DNA of 64,000 bases from Nocardia albiluteola. GTDB taxonomy: Bacteria > Actinomycetota > Actinomycetes > Mycobacteriales > Mycobacteriaceae. Both the position numbers and the translations under genes were made by a program. Below the pieces are notes generated by a model, which was not told where the DNA came from, ran no database searches, and worked only from the letters and a program-made list of their open reading frames with translations. Each line of letters opens with the position of its first letter. The stretch's first letter is position 1. Positions 32,667-42,138 of this stretch are shown piece by piece. The stretch spans positions 62,001 through 126,000 of the forward strand of contig NZ_JAHKNI010000012.1 in assembly GCF_018860155.1 (NCBI RefSeq), read 5' to 3'.

Positions 32667-33353
32667 TCAGTCGGCGCGGGTTCCGGAGGCCAGGAAGATC
32701 GGGACCGCGACGAACAGCCGGTCGTTGCGTGCCCGCGCGGCTTGTTCGTCGAGCCAGTCGCCTTCCGCGATGTTGGCGAGCACCGGCAGGACCGCGGCGT
32801 CCGTCCACACCACGGTATGAACGTCTACTGTGACGTCGGTAAAGCCGTTGTCCAATAACAGGTTCCGATATCGGCGGGCGATTCTGGGGCTGGGCATGCG
32901 ATCCGCACGGGCGTGAACGAGCGCGCGGACGAGTTCGGGATCGTCGGAGTCGATGACGAAGGTGTCCCAGTCCTGCCCGGTGAGCACCGCGCGCCCGCTT
33001 CGGGCCAGCACACGGCGCGCCTCGGCGATCGCGCGCTCGGGTTCGCTGAGGGCGTGCAGAACCTTGTCGGCGCGGTACCCGGTCACCGAGCCGTCGTCCA
33101 GGGGCAGCGCGGTGGCGTCGGCGACATGGAATTCCGCTGCGGGCCAGCGTTGGGCGGCGATCTCGATCATCGCGGGATCCAGGTCCAGACCGATGGCCCG
33201 GACCCCGCGGGCGGCGAGCTCGCCGACGGCACGCCCGCCGCCGCAGCCGACGTCGACGACGGTGTCGCCGAGGCCTTCGTATGTTCGCAGCCGCAGATCG
33301 CGGGCCTGCGGACGGTCGTCGAGGGCGTCGAGGAGAGACAGCAACGTGGACAT
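32667..33353 (-). CDS. class I SAM-dependent methyltransferase
   Basis: A 228-residue methyltransferase with motif I VVDVGCGGGRAVGELA, the acidic AIGLDLDP, FHVADATALPLDDGSV and a VLTGQDWDTFVID segment. It resembles UbiE/COQ5-type small-molecule methyltransferases. ATG 33353 was chosen; an ATG further up at 33383 would overlap the divergent MerR start. It shares a 28-bp divergent gap with the MerR gene and is probably its target. Substrate unknown. Confidence 0.75.
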   Translation of the reverse strand: MSTLLSLLDALDDRPQARDLRLRTYEGLGDTVVDVGCGGGRAVGELAARGVRAIGLDLDPAMIEIAAQRWPAAEFHVADATALPLDDGSVTGYRADKVLHALSEPERAIAEARRVLARSGRAVLTGQDWDTFVIDSDDPELVRALVHARADRMPSPRIARRYRNLLLDNGFTDVTVDVHTVVWTDAAVLPVLANIAEGDWLDEQAARARNDRLFVAVPIFLASGTRAD

Positions 33354-33373
33354 GGTCGTCAGTGTGCGACTTA

Positions 33374-33383
33374 ATGTGCACAT
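33374..33383. promoter_or_regulatory. palindrome at the MerR / methyltransferase gap
   Basis: ATGTGCACAT is a perfect 10-bp palindrome that includes the MerR start codon. The divergent starts are so close that both mRNAs may have almost no leader, and a dimer bound here would cover both. Confidence 0.35.
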
Positions 33384-33789
33384 GAAGTCAATCGGCGAGG
33401 CGGCGGCCCTGTTCGGGCTGCCCGCACACGTGCTGCGGTATTGGGAGACACAAGGACTGCTGACACCCGCCCGCGCGGGTGAGCGCCGCCGCTACACCGA
33501 TGCGGACCTGCACCGGGTGGCGGCGATCCTGATCTCGAAGGACGCCGGCTTCGCACTAGCGGACATCCGGACCATGCTGACCGCCCGGTCCGCGTCCGCC
33601 CGGGCCGAGGTGGCGGCCCGGCATCGCGAGCGACTCTTGGCCCGGATCGCGCGGGCCCAGGCCGCGCTCGACCTGCTCGAGGGCGATTGCCCGCACGAGG
33701 ACATCATGACGTGCCCGCATTTTCGGGCGCTCCTGTCCGACCGGCTGCGTGGTGGTGCGCAAGCGGTTGACAGTGAACCCGACTCCTGA
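33382..33789 (+). CDS. MerR-family regulator with C-terminal Cys pair
   Basis: A 135-residue regulator: helix-turn-helix MKSIGEAAALFGLPAHVLRY, then the RYTDADLHRVAAILISKDAG and FALADIRTML helices and a dimer coiled coil (residues about 75-105). The C-terminal segment GDCPHEDIMTCPHF has two CPH motifs. Such Cys/His pairs in MerR proteins usually bind a metal or sense thiol-reactive compounds. It diverges from the methyltransferase gene. Confidence 0.8.
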   Translation: MKSIGEAAALFGLPAHVLRYWETQGLLTPARAGERRRYTDADLHRVAAILISKDAGFALADIRTMLTARSASARAEVAARHRERLLARIARAQAALDLLEGDCPHEDIMTCPHFRALLSDRLRGGAQAVDSEPDS

Positions 33790-33828
33790 TTGGTGTCGCG
33801 GATTCTTCGGTGCGGCAACGGGAATCGG

Positions 33829-34263
33829 CTACAAGGCTCGGTCGAGGGCTTCGGTCAGCGCCACCGGGGTGATCTCGAGACGATCGAAGCGCCAGCCGTT
33901 TTCGGTGCGGCGCGCCCCGTAGTGGTGGACTCCGGCCGCGACGGCCGCGGTCTTGTCGTCGATGACGAACACCGCGATGTCGTGAGCGCGCACCGTGGCG
34001 GTATCACCGTCGAGGTCGATGACGAGGTTGGCCTTGTTGTGCAGGGTTCGCGCATAGGTGTCGCGGCCCGTGCGCACGAGTCCGAGAAGGGCCTCGATGC
34101 CGCTGGCGTGTCCGCGGGGAGAGGTGACGAGGACATCCTCGGTGAAGATCCGGTCGGTCTCGTCGAACCGGCCCTCATCGATCCACACGCTGTGACGCGC
34201 GATCAGGTCGGTGAGTTCGGCGCGGTCGGCGAGATCGCGGATCAGGGTTTCGGTGCTGGTCAT
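33829..34263 (-). CDS. SnoaL-like / nuclear transport factor 2 family protein
   Basis: A 144-residue protein with IRDLADRAELTDLIARHSVW, then DEGRFDETDRIFTEDVLVTS and a C-terminal RRTENGWRFDRLEITPV strand. This is the SnoaL_4 pattern of small NTF2-fold enzymes and binding proteins. Active-site assignment is not possible from sequence alone. It diverges from a MarR regulator across a clear operator, so it is probably the regulated gene. Confidence 0.7.
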   Translation of the reverse strand: MTSTETLIRDLADRAELTDLIARHSVWIDEGRFDETDRIFTEDVLVTSPRGHASGIEALLGLVRTGRDTYARTLHNKANLVIDLDGDTATVRAHDIAVFVIDDKTAAVAAGVHHYGARRTENGWRFDRLEITPVALTEALDRAL

Positions 34264-34304
34264 CGTGGGCTTCCTTCATCTGTTCGGAGCGCTAACGTTT
34301 GTGC

Positions 34305-34339
34305 CACTAACGAATCTAGATCGTTAGTGACACTAACGC
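34305..34339. promoter_or_regulatory. MarR-type operator with three CACTAACG half-sites
   Basis: CACTAACGA (34305-34313) and TCGTTAGTG (34321-34329) form a perfect 9-bp inverted repeat with a 7-base spacer. A third half-site CACTAACGC follows at 34331-34339. It lies in the divergent gap of the SnoaL-like and MarR genes, 20 bp before the MarR start. Confidence 0.65.
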
Positions 34340-34359
34340 AACCGGGGTAGGCTGTCGTC

Positions 34360-34848
34360 ATGGAGACCAGCGACGACGACCTGCGATTCGATGAGGGTGA
34401 GCAGACTCCCGCGCGGCTCAAGGGGCAGCTTTCTCGCCTCGTCGGATTTACTGCCGCCCAGACGCACCGCGTGGCGGGCGACGCCTTGCGCGCGGTCGGG
34501 GCCCACAAGGACCACTTTGTGGCGCTCGCCGCGCTGGCCGAGTTCGGCGCCGCGAGCCAGGCGGTGCTTTCCGGACGCACCCGGATCTACAAGAGCGACC
34601 TCGTGTCGGTTCTCAACGACCTCGAAGACGGTGGCTGGGTTCGCCGGGCCCTCGACCCGGCCGACAAACGACGCAACGTCATCACCATCACCGCCGCGGG
34701 CGAACGCCACCTTGCCGAACTCGATCGTGTCCTGGACGGCGTCAACGAGCACATCATGGCCCCGCTCGACCGCGACGAACGCGCGCAGCTGTTCGATCTG
34801 CTCGGCCGCGTCAACGCCCACCTCGCCAACCCGCCCCGCCACGGCTGA
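34360..34848 (+). CDS. MarR-family transcriptional regulator
   Basis: A 162-residue winged-helix protein: HKDHFVALAALAEFGAASQA, recognition helix region RTRIYKSDLVSVLNDLEDGG, and wing WVRRALDPADKRRNVITITA. It probably represses itself and the divergent SnoaL-like gene through the inverted repeat at 34305-34329. The ligand is unknown. Confidence 0.8.
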   Translation: METSDDDLRFDEGEQTPARLKGQLSRLVGFTAAQTHRVAGDALRAVGAHKDHFVALAALAEFGAASQAVLSGRTRIYKSDLVSVLNDLEDGGWVRRALDPADKRRNVITITAAGERHLAELDRVLDGVNEHIMAPLDRDERAQLFDLLGRVNAHLANPPRHG

Positions 34849-34980
34849 TCCCCAAGCTCGCATCGACCCAGCACGCGGGAAATCATCACGGCCTCAGTAA
34901 TTTTCGCACGGGGGTATCTCAGACCGGAGGTGACCCGAGCGTGGCGACGATGCCGCAGGCGAGGTCCGCGTATCGCGCGC

Positions 34981-37900
34981 TCAGCGGGACGGGCGCGCGG
35001 GCGCCGTGCGGACCGCCGTGATCGTGCGTTCGATTCGCTTGGCGGACACCGGGTACGGTGTGCCGAGCTGCTGGGCGAAGAGGCTGACGCGGAGTTCCTC
35101 GATCATCCACCAGATTTCGGTGATGTCGCGGCCGGTGCGACGAGCCTCGGGCAGGGACTCGAGCAGCCGCTGGTAGGCGGCATGGACGCGGTCGAGCTCG
35201 GCCATGCCCTGGTGATCGCGGGGCGCCGAGGCCGGTAGTGCCTCCAGGCGCAGCGCGGCGGCCTGCAGATACCGGGGCAGCTCCCGCAGCCGGGCCGTGC
35301 CGAATTCCGTGGCGAATCCCGCGAATACGAGTTCGTCGAGTTGTTGCCGGACATCGTCGGCAATCTCCCGGTCGGCCACGCCGGTCAGCTCCGCGCGCAC
35401 CCGATGTGCCTGTGCCAGCACGGGGACGATCAGCTTCACCACCTCCGCCACGGCGGCGCCGAACCGGGGGCGAATCCGCTCCAGCAAGGCGGCGAACTCA
35501 CCCGGATCGCGGACCGGGCCACCGAATTCGGCGATCAGCTCATCGGCCGCGCAGGCGCGGCAGTCCTCGATCAACGCCTCGAGCGAGCCGGACGGATTCT
35601 GGCTCAGGGCAAGCCGATCGGCGGGCCGCAGGCCCGCGGTGGCGGTACGCGCCGAGGAGGGCAGCTGATTCAGCAGCAGCACACGGGTTCCGGTGCGCAT
35701 CGCGGCAGCCTGCGCGGCGGGGGAGGGCAGCACCCGGACGGCCACGCCCTCGCCCTCGGGCACCAGCGCCGGATAGCCGGTGATGGTCTGCCCGCCGACC
35801 TCCCGGCGCACCGTGGCCGGCAGGGCGCCCAGCGATTCCGAGGTCCACACCGCGGCGGGCGGTCGCTCGGCGGCCGCGGTCGCACGGGACACCGACTTCG
35901 AGACCTGGTCGGCCAGGCGGGATTTCAGCCCGGCAAGATCCTTGCCGCGATCGACGATCGTGCCGTCGGGTGTCGTCGCGGCGAAGGTCATCCGGAGATG
36001 GTCGGGCAGCGCCGCGGGATCCAGATCGGCGGGCCGGATGGCGACCGAACCGAGCTGGGACAGCTCCCGGGCCAGTCCGGTGCGCAGGGGTTCGGCGCGG
36101 GGGGTCAGCCGCGCCAGCGCCGCGCGCGCGTAGTCCGGCGCCGGAACCACCACGCGGCGAAGATGTTTCGGCAGCGTCTTGATCAGCGCGGCAGCCAGTT
36201 CCTCCCGCATGCCCGGCACCAGCCAGTCGAAGCCGACCGCCCGCACGTGGGCCAGCTGGGCGACCGGAATATGCGCGGTGACACCGTCATCGGCCTGCCC
36301 GGGCTCGAATTGGTAGGTGAGCGGGAAACTCAGCTCACCCTGGCGCCAGCTGTCCGGGTACGCGGCCGGATCCAGCACGGCCGCATCCTCGTTCACCACC
36401 GTCGAGGCGGTGAAGTCCAGCAGACTCGGATCGGTGCGCTGCGCCTTGCGCCACCAGCTGTCGAAATGCCGGACCGAGACGATGTCGGCGGGAATACGCC
36501 GGTCGTAGAACTCGAACAGCACCTCGTCGTCGACCAGAATGTCGCGACGCCGGGCCCGGTGTTCCAGATCGGCCACGTCCTCCAGCAATTCGCGGTTGCG
36601 CGCGAAGAAATCGTGCCGCGTCTGCCATTCGCCCTGCACCAGCGCGTGCCGGATGAACAGTTCTCGCGAGAGCTCGGGATCGATCCGCCCGAAGTCGACG
36701 CGCCGCTGGGTGACGAGCGGAATCCCGTACAGCGTGACCCGCTCGTAGGCCGCGGCCGCGCCCCGCTTGATCGACCAATGCGGTTCGGAATACGTGCGTT
36801 TGACCAGATCCCCGGCCAGCCGCTCGGCCCATTCCGGCTCGATCCGCGCCGCGGTGCGCCCCCACAGCCGCGAGGTCTCGACCAACTCCGCCGCCATGAC
36901 CCAGCGCGGCGGCTTCTTCGCCAGCGAGGACCCGGGGAAGATCATGAACTTGGCGTTGCGCGCCCCCAGGAATTCCCGCGTCTCGGCCTCCCGCACGCCG
37001 ATGTGCGACAGCATCCCGGCCAGCAGTGCCTGATGAATGGACGTGACATCCCAAGGGAGCGAATCGGACTCGGAATCCACCGCGAGAATGGCTGCACGCC
37101 CGGTCCGCTTCGGATCGCCCGCCCGGGCGGATCCTCCGCCGGTGCGTCCAGCGTCGATGTATCGTCCCGAATCCTGGTCGCCATGTCCGGCGCTGTTTCG
37201 CCCGGATTCGCCGGCCCGGCGGTCGGATTCGATGTTCCGCTCGGAAGTTCTCCTGTTGCTTCCGGAATTCACGTGGTTCCCGGCTCGGGAACCGGTACGT
37301 CCGGATTCGCGCTCGGCACGGTCGGTTTCGCCGCCGCCGCGAGAATTTCCGGTGTCGCGCCCGGCTCGGCCGCTGCGCACCGGCTCTCCGCTACCGCGAT
37401 CGGATTCGCCGTTGCCGTGCGCCGATCCGCGGTTGCGCCGGGATCCCGCAGGGCTTCCCCGCCCGTCACTGCCGCCGCGATTTCCACCGCGCTCGGCCTG
37501 GGCCTCGGAAGTCACTGCCGCATCGCCGGACTCCTCGCGGTCCCCATCCGGATGCCAGCCCAGACCCCGGGTGATGGTGCGGAGCTGGCCGTGCAGGTCC
37601 TGCCATTCGCGGATGCGCAGGTAGTGCAGGAACTCGTCGCGGCACATGCGCCGGAACTGGTTGGAGGACAGGGACCTTCGCTGCTCGCGCAGGTAGTCCC
37701 AGAGGCGCAGGTAGGCCAGGAAGTCCGAGCCCTCGACGGTGAACCGGGCGTGCTTGGTGTCCGCGGCCTGCTGATGCTCGACCGGGCGCTCGCGTACATC
37801 CTGAATCGACAGGGCCGCGACGACGACCAGCACCTCGGGCAGGCAGCCGCCGCGCTGGGCCTCGACCAGCATGCGGGCCATCCGGGGATCGACCGGGATC

Positions 37901-39600
37901 TGCGCCATTTCCCGGCCGATCGGGGTCAGCATCAGATCCCCGGGCTCCGCTCCGCGCCGCGGGGCATCGTCGCGCCGGGCCAGCGCTCCCAGCTCCTCGA
38001 GCAGCGCGATGCCGTCGCGGATGGCGCGGCCGTCGGGCGGCTCCACGAATGGGAAGCCCTCGATATCGCCCAGCCCGAGAGCTGTCATCTGCAGGATGAC
38101 CGCGGCCAGGTTGGTGCGCAGGATCTCCGGCTCGGTGAACTGAGGCCGGGCGTCGAAGTCGTCCTCGCTGTACAGCCGGATGGCGATGCCGTCCGCGACG
38201 CGCCCGCAGCGCCCGGACCGCTGCCGCGCGGAGGCCTGGGAGATCGGCTCGATCGGCAGCCGCTGCACCTTCGTGCGCATGGAATAGCGCGAAATACGAG
38301 CCGTGCCGGGGTCGATCACATAGCGGATGCCGGGCACCGTGAGCGAGGTCTCGGCGACGTTGGTCGCCAGTACGACGCGCCTGCCGGTGTGTGGCTCGAA
38401 TACCCGATGCTGTTCGGCCGCAGACAGTCTCGCGTAGAGCGGCAGAATCTCGGTGCGCGGCAACCGCATATCGCGCAGGGAGTCGGCGGTGTCGCGGATC
38501 TCGCGCTCGCCGGACAGGAAGACCAGGATGTCGCCGTCCCCCTCGGCGAGCAGCTCGCGTACCGCGTCGCCGATCGCATCGGTCGGATCGCGGTCGACGA
38601 TCTCGGTGTCCTCGTCGTCCGGATCCTGGGAGGTCACCGGAATCTCCAGCGACAGTGGGCGATACCGCACCTCGACCGGATACGACCGGCCCGAGACCTC
38701 CACGATGGGCGCCGCATTGCCCGCGTCCGACCTCGGCTCGGTCTGCGTCCCATCGGACTCGCCCGCGGCGGTTCCGGGTTCGGCACCCTTATCGTCCGAC
38801 TCCGGCCGGAGAGCCGATTCGCTTCGTGGGGAGGCGTTCTCGCCGACGCCGGTTTCGGAGCGCCCGGAACCGCTTGGTGCCGGGGCGGTGTCCGGCGTGC
38901 TCCCGAAGTGCCGCGCGAACAGCTCCGGATCGATGGTCGCGGAGGTGATGATCACCTTGAGGTCCGGCCGCCGGGGCAGCAGCTGCTTGAGGTATCCCAG
39001 CAGGAAGTCGATATTGAGGCTGCGCTCGTGCGCCTCGTCGATGATGATCGTGTCGTAGCGGCGCAGCATCCGGTCGCGCTGGATCTCGGCGAGCAGAATG
39101 CCGTCGGTCATCAGCTTGATCAGCGTCCGGTCCGAGGCCTGATCGGTGAAGCGGACGGTGTACCCGACCACATCGCCCAGCTCGGTCCCCAGCTCCTCGG
39201 CGATGCGCTCGGCGACGGTGCGGGCCGCGAGGCGCCGCGGCTGGGTGTGGCCGATCGTGCCGCGGATGCCGCGACCGAGCTCCAGGCAGATCTTCGGGAT
39301 CTGCGTGGTCTTGCCCGACCCGGTCTCACCGGCGATGACGACGACCTGGTTGGCAGCGATGGCCGCGGCGATATCCTCCCTGCGCGCGGAGACCGGCAGC
39401 TGCTCGGGATAGACGATCGCGGGCACGGCGGCCCGGCGCGCGGCGATGCGGCGTTCGGCCGCGGCGATCTCGGTTTCGAGGTTGCCCAGATCGCCGCCGC
39501 GGGCCTTGTCCAGCCGCCGACGTAACCGGTATTCGTCGCGGATCGAGAGTTCGGCCAGGCGTGTGCGAAGCTCACGAGCTGTGGTGGCGGTCCTGGTCAT
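34981..39600 (-). CDS. hrpA: ATP-dependent RNA helicase HrpA with two low-complexity inserts
   Basis: A 1539-residue DEAH-box helicase, longer than the usual 1300. Walker A GETGSGKTT is at 91-99 and DEAH at 188-191. The helicase C region (ATNVAETSLTVPGIRYVIDP, QRSGRCGR) and HA2 follow. The C-terminal DUF3418 region starts near 850. Two inserts are unusual: about residues 235-300 (Ser/Glu/Asp-rich) and about 688-843 (Arg/Gly/Ser/Asp-rich, many RG and GR pairs). Both are probably disordered. HrpA unwinds RNA and rescues stalled ribosomes in E. coli. Start ATG 39600 precedes the conserved N-terminus. Confidence 0.9.
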   Translation of the reverse strand: MTRTATTARELRTRLAELSIRDEYRLRRRLDKARGGDLGNLETEIAAAERRIAARRAAVPAIVYPEQLPVSARREDIAAAIAANQVVVIAGETGSGKTTQIPKICLELGRGIRGTIGHTQPRRLAARTVAERIAEELGTELGDVVGYTVRFTDQASDRTLIKLMTDGILLAEIQRDRMLRRYDTIIIDEAHERSLNIDFLLGYLKQLLPRRPDLKVIITSATIDPELFARHFGSTPDTAPAPSGSGRSETGVGENASPRSESALRPESDDKGAEPGTAAGESDGTQTEPRSDAGNAAPIVEVSGRSYPVEVRYRPLSLEIPVTSQDPDDEDTEIVDRDPTDAIGDAVRELLAEGDGDILVFLSGEREIRDTADSLRDMRLPRTEILPLYARLSAAEQHRVFEPHTGRRVVLATNVAETSLTVPGIRYVIDPGTARISRYSMRTKVQRLPIEPISQASARQRSGRCGRVADGIAIRLYSEDDFDARPQFTEPEILRTNLAAVILQMTALGLGDIEGFPFVEPPDGRAIRDGIALLEELGALARRDDAPRRGAEPGDLMLTPIGREMAQIPVDPRMARMLVEAQRGGCLPEVLVVVAALSIQDVRERPVEHQQAADTKHARFTVEGSDFLAYLRLWDYLREQRRSLSSNQFRRMCRDEFLHYLRIREWQDLHGQLRTITRGLGWHPDGDREESGDAAVTSEAQAERGGNRGGSDGRGSPAGSRRNRGSAHGNGESDRGSGEPVRSGRAGRDTGNSRGGGETDRAERESGRTGSRAGNHVNSGSNRRTSERNIESDRRAGESGRNSAGHGDQDSGRYIDAGRTGGGSARAGDPKRTGRAAILAVDSESDSLPWDVTSIHQALLAGMLSHIGVREAETREFLGARNAKFMIFPGSSLAKKPPRWVMAAELVETSRLWGRTAARIEPEWAERLAGDLVKRTYSEPHWSIKRGAAAAYERVTLYGIPLVTQRRVDFGRIDPELSRELFIRHALVQGEWQTRHDFFARNRELLEDVADLEHRARRRDILVDDEVLFEFYDRRIPADIVSVRHFDSWWRKAQRTDPSLLDFTASTVVNEDAAVLDPAAYPDSWRQGELSFPLTYQFEPGQADDGVTAHIPVAQLAHVRAVGFDWLVPGMREELAAALIKTLPKHLRRVVVPAPDYARAALARLTPRAEPLRTGLARELSQLGSVAIRPADLDPAALPDHLRMTFAATTPDGTIVDRGKDLAGLKSRLADQVSKSVSRATAAAERPPAAVWTSESLGALPATVRREVGGQTITGYPALVPEGEGVAVRVLPSPAAQAAAMRTGTRVLLLNQLPSSARTATAGLRPADRLALSQNPSGSLEALIEDCRACAADELIAEFGGPVRDPGEFAALLERIRPRFGAAVAEVVKLIVPVLAQAHRVRAELTGVADREIADDVRQQLDELVFAGFATEFGTARLRELPRYLQAAALRLEALPASAPRDHQGMAELDRVHAAYQRLLESLPEARRTGRDITEIWWMIEELRVSLFAQQLGTPYPVSAKRIERTITAVRTAPARPSR

Positions 39601-39744
39601 TGCGCCGACAATCCTAGCGAAGCCGGGCCCCCGACCGGGCATCGCGGGTGCCGTCCGAGGTAGCCATGCGTTGCCTTCCGTGTGGTGGGCCGTTGGCGAC
39701 GGACCGCCGGGCCATGGTCGGATCATGGTCGGCGAGGCAGGGAC

Positions 39745-40001
39745 GCCCATCTGGCACGTATCGCGCGGTTCGGCTTCGGGGTGCTGGGACTCGTTGCGCT
39801 GGTATGGATTCCGTTCCGGAGCAACGGTGCGGCCTCCTCGCTCGCCAACTATCTGAGCTACTTCACGATCGAGTCGAACATCCTCGGTGTGGTGGTGTTG
39901 CGGTGTTCGGGGTGTACAGCCTGGTGATCCTCGCGGTGGTCTTCGCACTGCTCGCGGCGGCCGTTCTACTCGCAGGTAGGCTGGCGGCGCGCCGAGCGTA
40001 G
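39745..40001 (+). pseudogene. Pr6Pr-family membrane protein, internally deleted
   Basis: One frame reads RIARFGFGVLGLVALVWIPF, then ASSLANYLSYFTIESNILGV (about 39755-39900), the N-terminal part of Pr6Pr-type membrane proteins. A second frame continues with VYSLVILAVVFALLAAAVLL and GRLAARRA to a stop at 39999-40001, resembling the last helix. The four or so helices between are missing and the frame changes, so the gene is broken. Confidence 0.5.
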
Positions 40002-40019
40002 TGGAGAGGAGCCCCGATT

Positions 40020-41243
40020 ATGGGATCGCTGTGGCATGGTTTCGCCGATATGGGCGCCGTGGAGCGCGATGGCGCGTTCGCGGTCGCACGCGGTGAGGGC
40101 GCCTACATTTGGGATCGGGAGGGCACCCGGTACCTCGATGCCACGGCCGGGCTGTGGTTCACCAATGTCGGTCATGGTCGCCGTGAGATTGCCGATGCGG
40201 TGGCCACGCAGCTGTCCACACTGGCGCACTATTCCAACTTCGGCGATCTGGCCGCGCCCGTGACGCAGGATCTCGCGCAGCGGCTGGCCGATATCGCGCC
40301 GGTGCCGGGCAGCAAGATCCTGTTCACCTCCGGCGGCTCGGATTCGGTCGACACCGCCGCCAAGCTGGCCCGCCGGTACTGGCACGAGATGGGCAAGCCC
40401 GGTAAGACCCTCATCGTGGGGCGGCGGCTGGCGTATCACGGAATGCATTTCGCCGGAACGGCACTGGGTGGTCTAGCGCCGAACCGGGAAGGTTACGGGG
40501 AACTGGTGCCCGACGCCCGCACGATCGAATGGGACGAGGCCAAGACGCTCACGGCACTGATCGAGGAGGTCGGCGCGGAGCGGATCGCGGCGTTCTTCTG
40601 CGAGCCGATCATCGGTGCGGGCGGGGTGTACCTGCCGCCGGAGGGCTACCTGGCCGAGGTGCGGCGCATCTGCCGTGAGCACGACATTCTCTTCGTCGCC
40701 GACGAGGTCGTCACCGGGTTCGGGCGCATCGGGGGATCCTGGTTCGCCTCCACCCGATTCGGCCTCGAACCCGATCTCATGACCACCGCGAAGGGCCTGA
40801 CCTCCGGATACGTGCCGATGGGCGCGGTGTTCGCGGCGCCCCGGGTGGCCGAGCCGTTCTTCTCCGGCGGCGTCTGGTTCCGGCATGGTTACACCTACGG
40901 CGGTCATGCGGGCGCGGCCGCGGCGGCGATGGCCAACCTCGACATCATCGAGCGCGAGAACCTGATCGACGCCAGCAAGAACCTGGAATCCCTACTGCAC
41001 GAGCATCTCTCGCCGTTGGCCTCGCATCCACGGGTGTCCGAGGTACGCAGCGGGCTGGGCGCCGTCGCGGCGGTGCAGCTGGCCGATCCGTCCGAGGGCC
41101 CGGCGATGGTGAAGGCGCTGCGCGCGCAGGGTGTTTCGGGCCGCGCGGCCGGTCAGGGCGCACTACAGATCTCCCCGACGTTCGTCATCACCGAACAGCA
41201 GGTGGCCGAGCTGGCCGCCGCCATCGGACGCGCCCTGGGCTGA
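40020..41243 (+). CDS. class III (omega) aminotransferase
   Basis: A 407-residue PLP enzyme. It has the TSGGSDSVDTAAKLARRY cofactor-phosphate loop, the ADEVVTGFGRIG motif with Asp228, and the Schiff-base Lys258 in TTAKGLTSGYVPMG. It belongs to the beta-alanine/omega-amine:pyruvate aminotransferase branch. Acceptor and donor are not known. Start ATG 40020 follows GAGAGGAG. It stands alone on the plus strand, right after the Pr6Pr remnant. Confidence 0.85.
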   Translation: MGSLWHGFADMGAVERDGAFAVARGEGAYIWDREGTRYLDATAGLWFTNVGHGRREIADAVATQLSTLAHYSNFGDLAAPVTQDLAQRLADIAPVPGSKILFTSGGSDSVDTAAKLARRYWHEMGKPGKTLIVGRRLAYHGMHFAGTALGGLAPNREGYGELVPDARTIEWDEAKTLTALIEEVGAERIAAFFCEPIIGAGGVYLPPEGYLAEVRRICREHDILFVADEVVTGFGRIGGSWFASTRFGLEPDLMTTAKGLTSGYVPMGAVFAAPRVAEPFFSGGVWFRHGYTYGGHAGAAAAAMANLDIIERENLIDASKNLESLLHEHLSPLASHPRVSEVRSGLGAVAAVQLADPSEGPAMVKALRAQGVSGRAAGQGALQISPTFVITEQQVAELAAAIGRALG

Positions 41244-41438
41244 ACGCCGCACCCTGCCTCGTTGTCCGGTCGCCCGACGCTGAACCTCGGGCGGACCAAC
41301 GCCGCGGTTGTCTCCGGTGTCGTCCGGAACGGCCGTTCTGTAGCCCTTTCACTGCCTCGAACCGGGTGAATCGGTGCCCTGCCCCTCCTGCGATGCGATC
41401 ATGGAAGGGCCGAGGAACGCGGCGGAAGGTGGTGGGGT

Positions 41439-42047
41439 GTGGGCGGATTCGTGCAGGAATACGCGGTGCTGCGCTGGGGTGTCGTCGCCGGGTTCGTGCT
41501 CACCGCCCTGATCGTGGTCGCGCGCTTCGCTCCGGTCACCCAGGGGGCCCGGGGAGTGGCGATCGCGCGCGGCCGGGCGGATGCCGACCCCGAATCGGAC
41601 GCCGCGCACCTACTGATGTGCCTGGTCATGCTGGCGATGCTGATCTTCCCGATGGCCGCCGCCCCACAGGCGCTGCGAGGCGTGCTGGTGGCGATGCTGG
41701 TGGCGTACTCGGCGGTGCTGGCGGCCCGGCTGCACGAGTTCCGTCACGGGGATCGGGCGGTCCGGTCGGGCCGGGTGGTCGCGTTCGGGTATCACCTGGC
41801 GGCGGCCGGGGCGATGCTGTGGGCGACACATGGGCCGGGCATGGAGATGTCGCGCGGTGGACATTCGATCCCGATGGCGCTGCTGGCGGCCCTGTTCGTC
41901 GCCGACGCGGCCCTGATGTTCGTGCCCGGACCGACATCGCTGCTGCGCCACGCCCTCGGGCATGCGTACGGGCGGACGACGGTGATCCCGCACGTCGTGA
42001 TGGATCTCGGGACGGCCTACATGCTCGTCGCCGCGGCAACGGGCTAG
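41439..42047 (+). CDS. DUF5134 membrane protein
   Basis: A 202-residue membrane protein from GTG 41439 with about six helices. It has AAHLLMCLVMLAMLIFPM, FGYHLAAAGAMLWATHGPGM, MSRGGHSIPMAL and PHVVMDLGTAYMLVA segments. Conserved Met and His in helices and loops are a mark of the DUF5134 family in actinobacteria. A role in copper handling has been suggested by this composition but is not shown. Single gene, closed by a strong terminator. Confidence 0.65.
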   Translation: MGGFVQEYAVLRWGVVAGFVLTALIVVARFAPVTQGARGVAIARGRADADPESDAAHLLMCLVMLAMLIFPMAAAPQALRGVLVAMLVAYSAVLAARLHEFRHGDRAVRSGRVVAFGYHLAAAGAMLWATHGPGMEMSRGGHSIPMALLAALFVADAALMFVPGPTSLLRHALGHAYGRTTVIPHVVMDLGTAYMLVAAATG

Positions 42048-42138
42048 CGGCGACCGTCTTCAGGTGCTGCCGTCATTACTGGTTCCTGATCCGGCGGCCA
42101 CCGAGATCCGCGGTGCGGCGCCGCCGCTTGAACAGCAG

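Noticed and set aside
35341..39525. Open frame of 1394 codons on the plus strand
   Set aside because: It mirrors hrpA. Composition is extreme and there is no similarity to any family; the sense strand has all helicase motifs.
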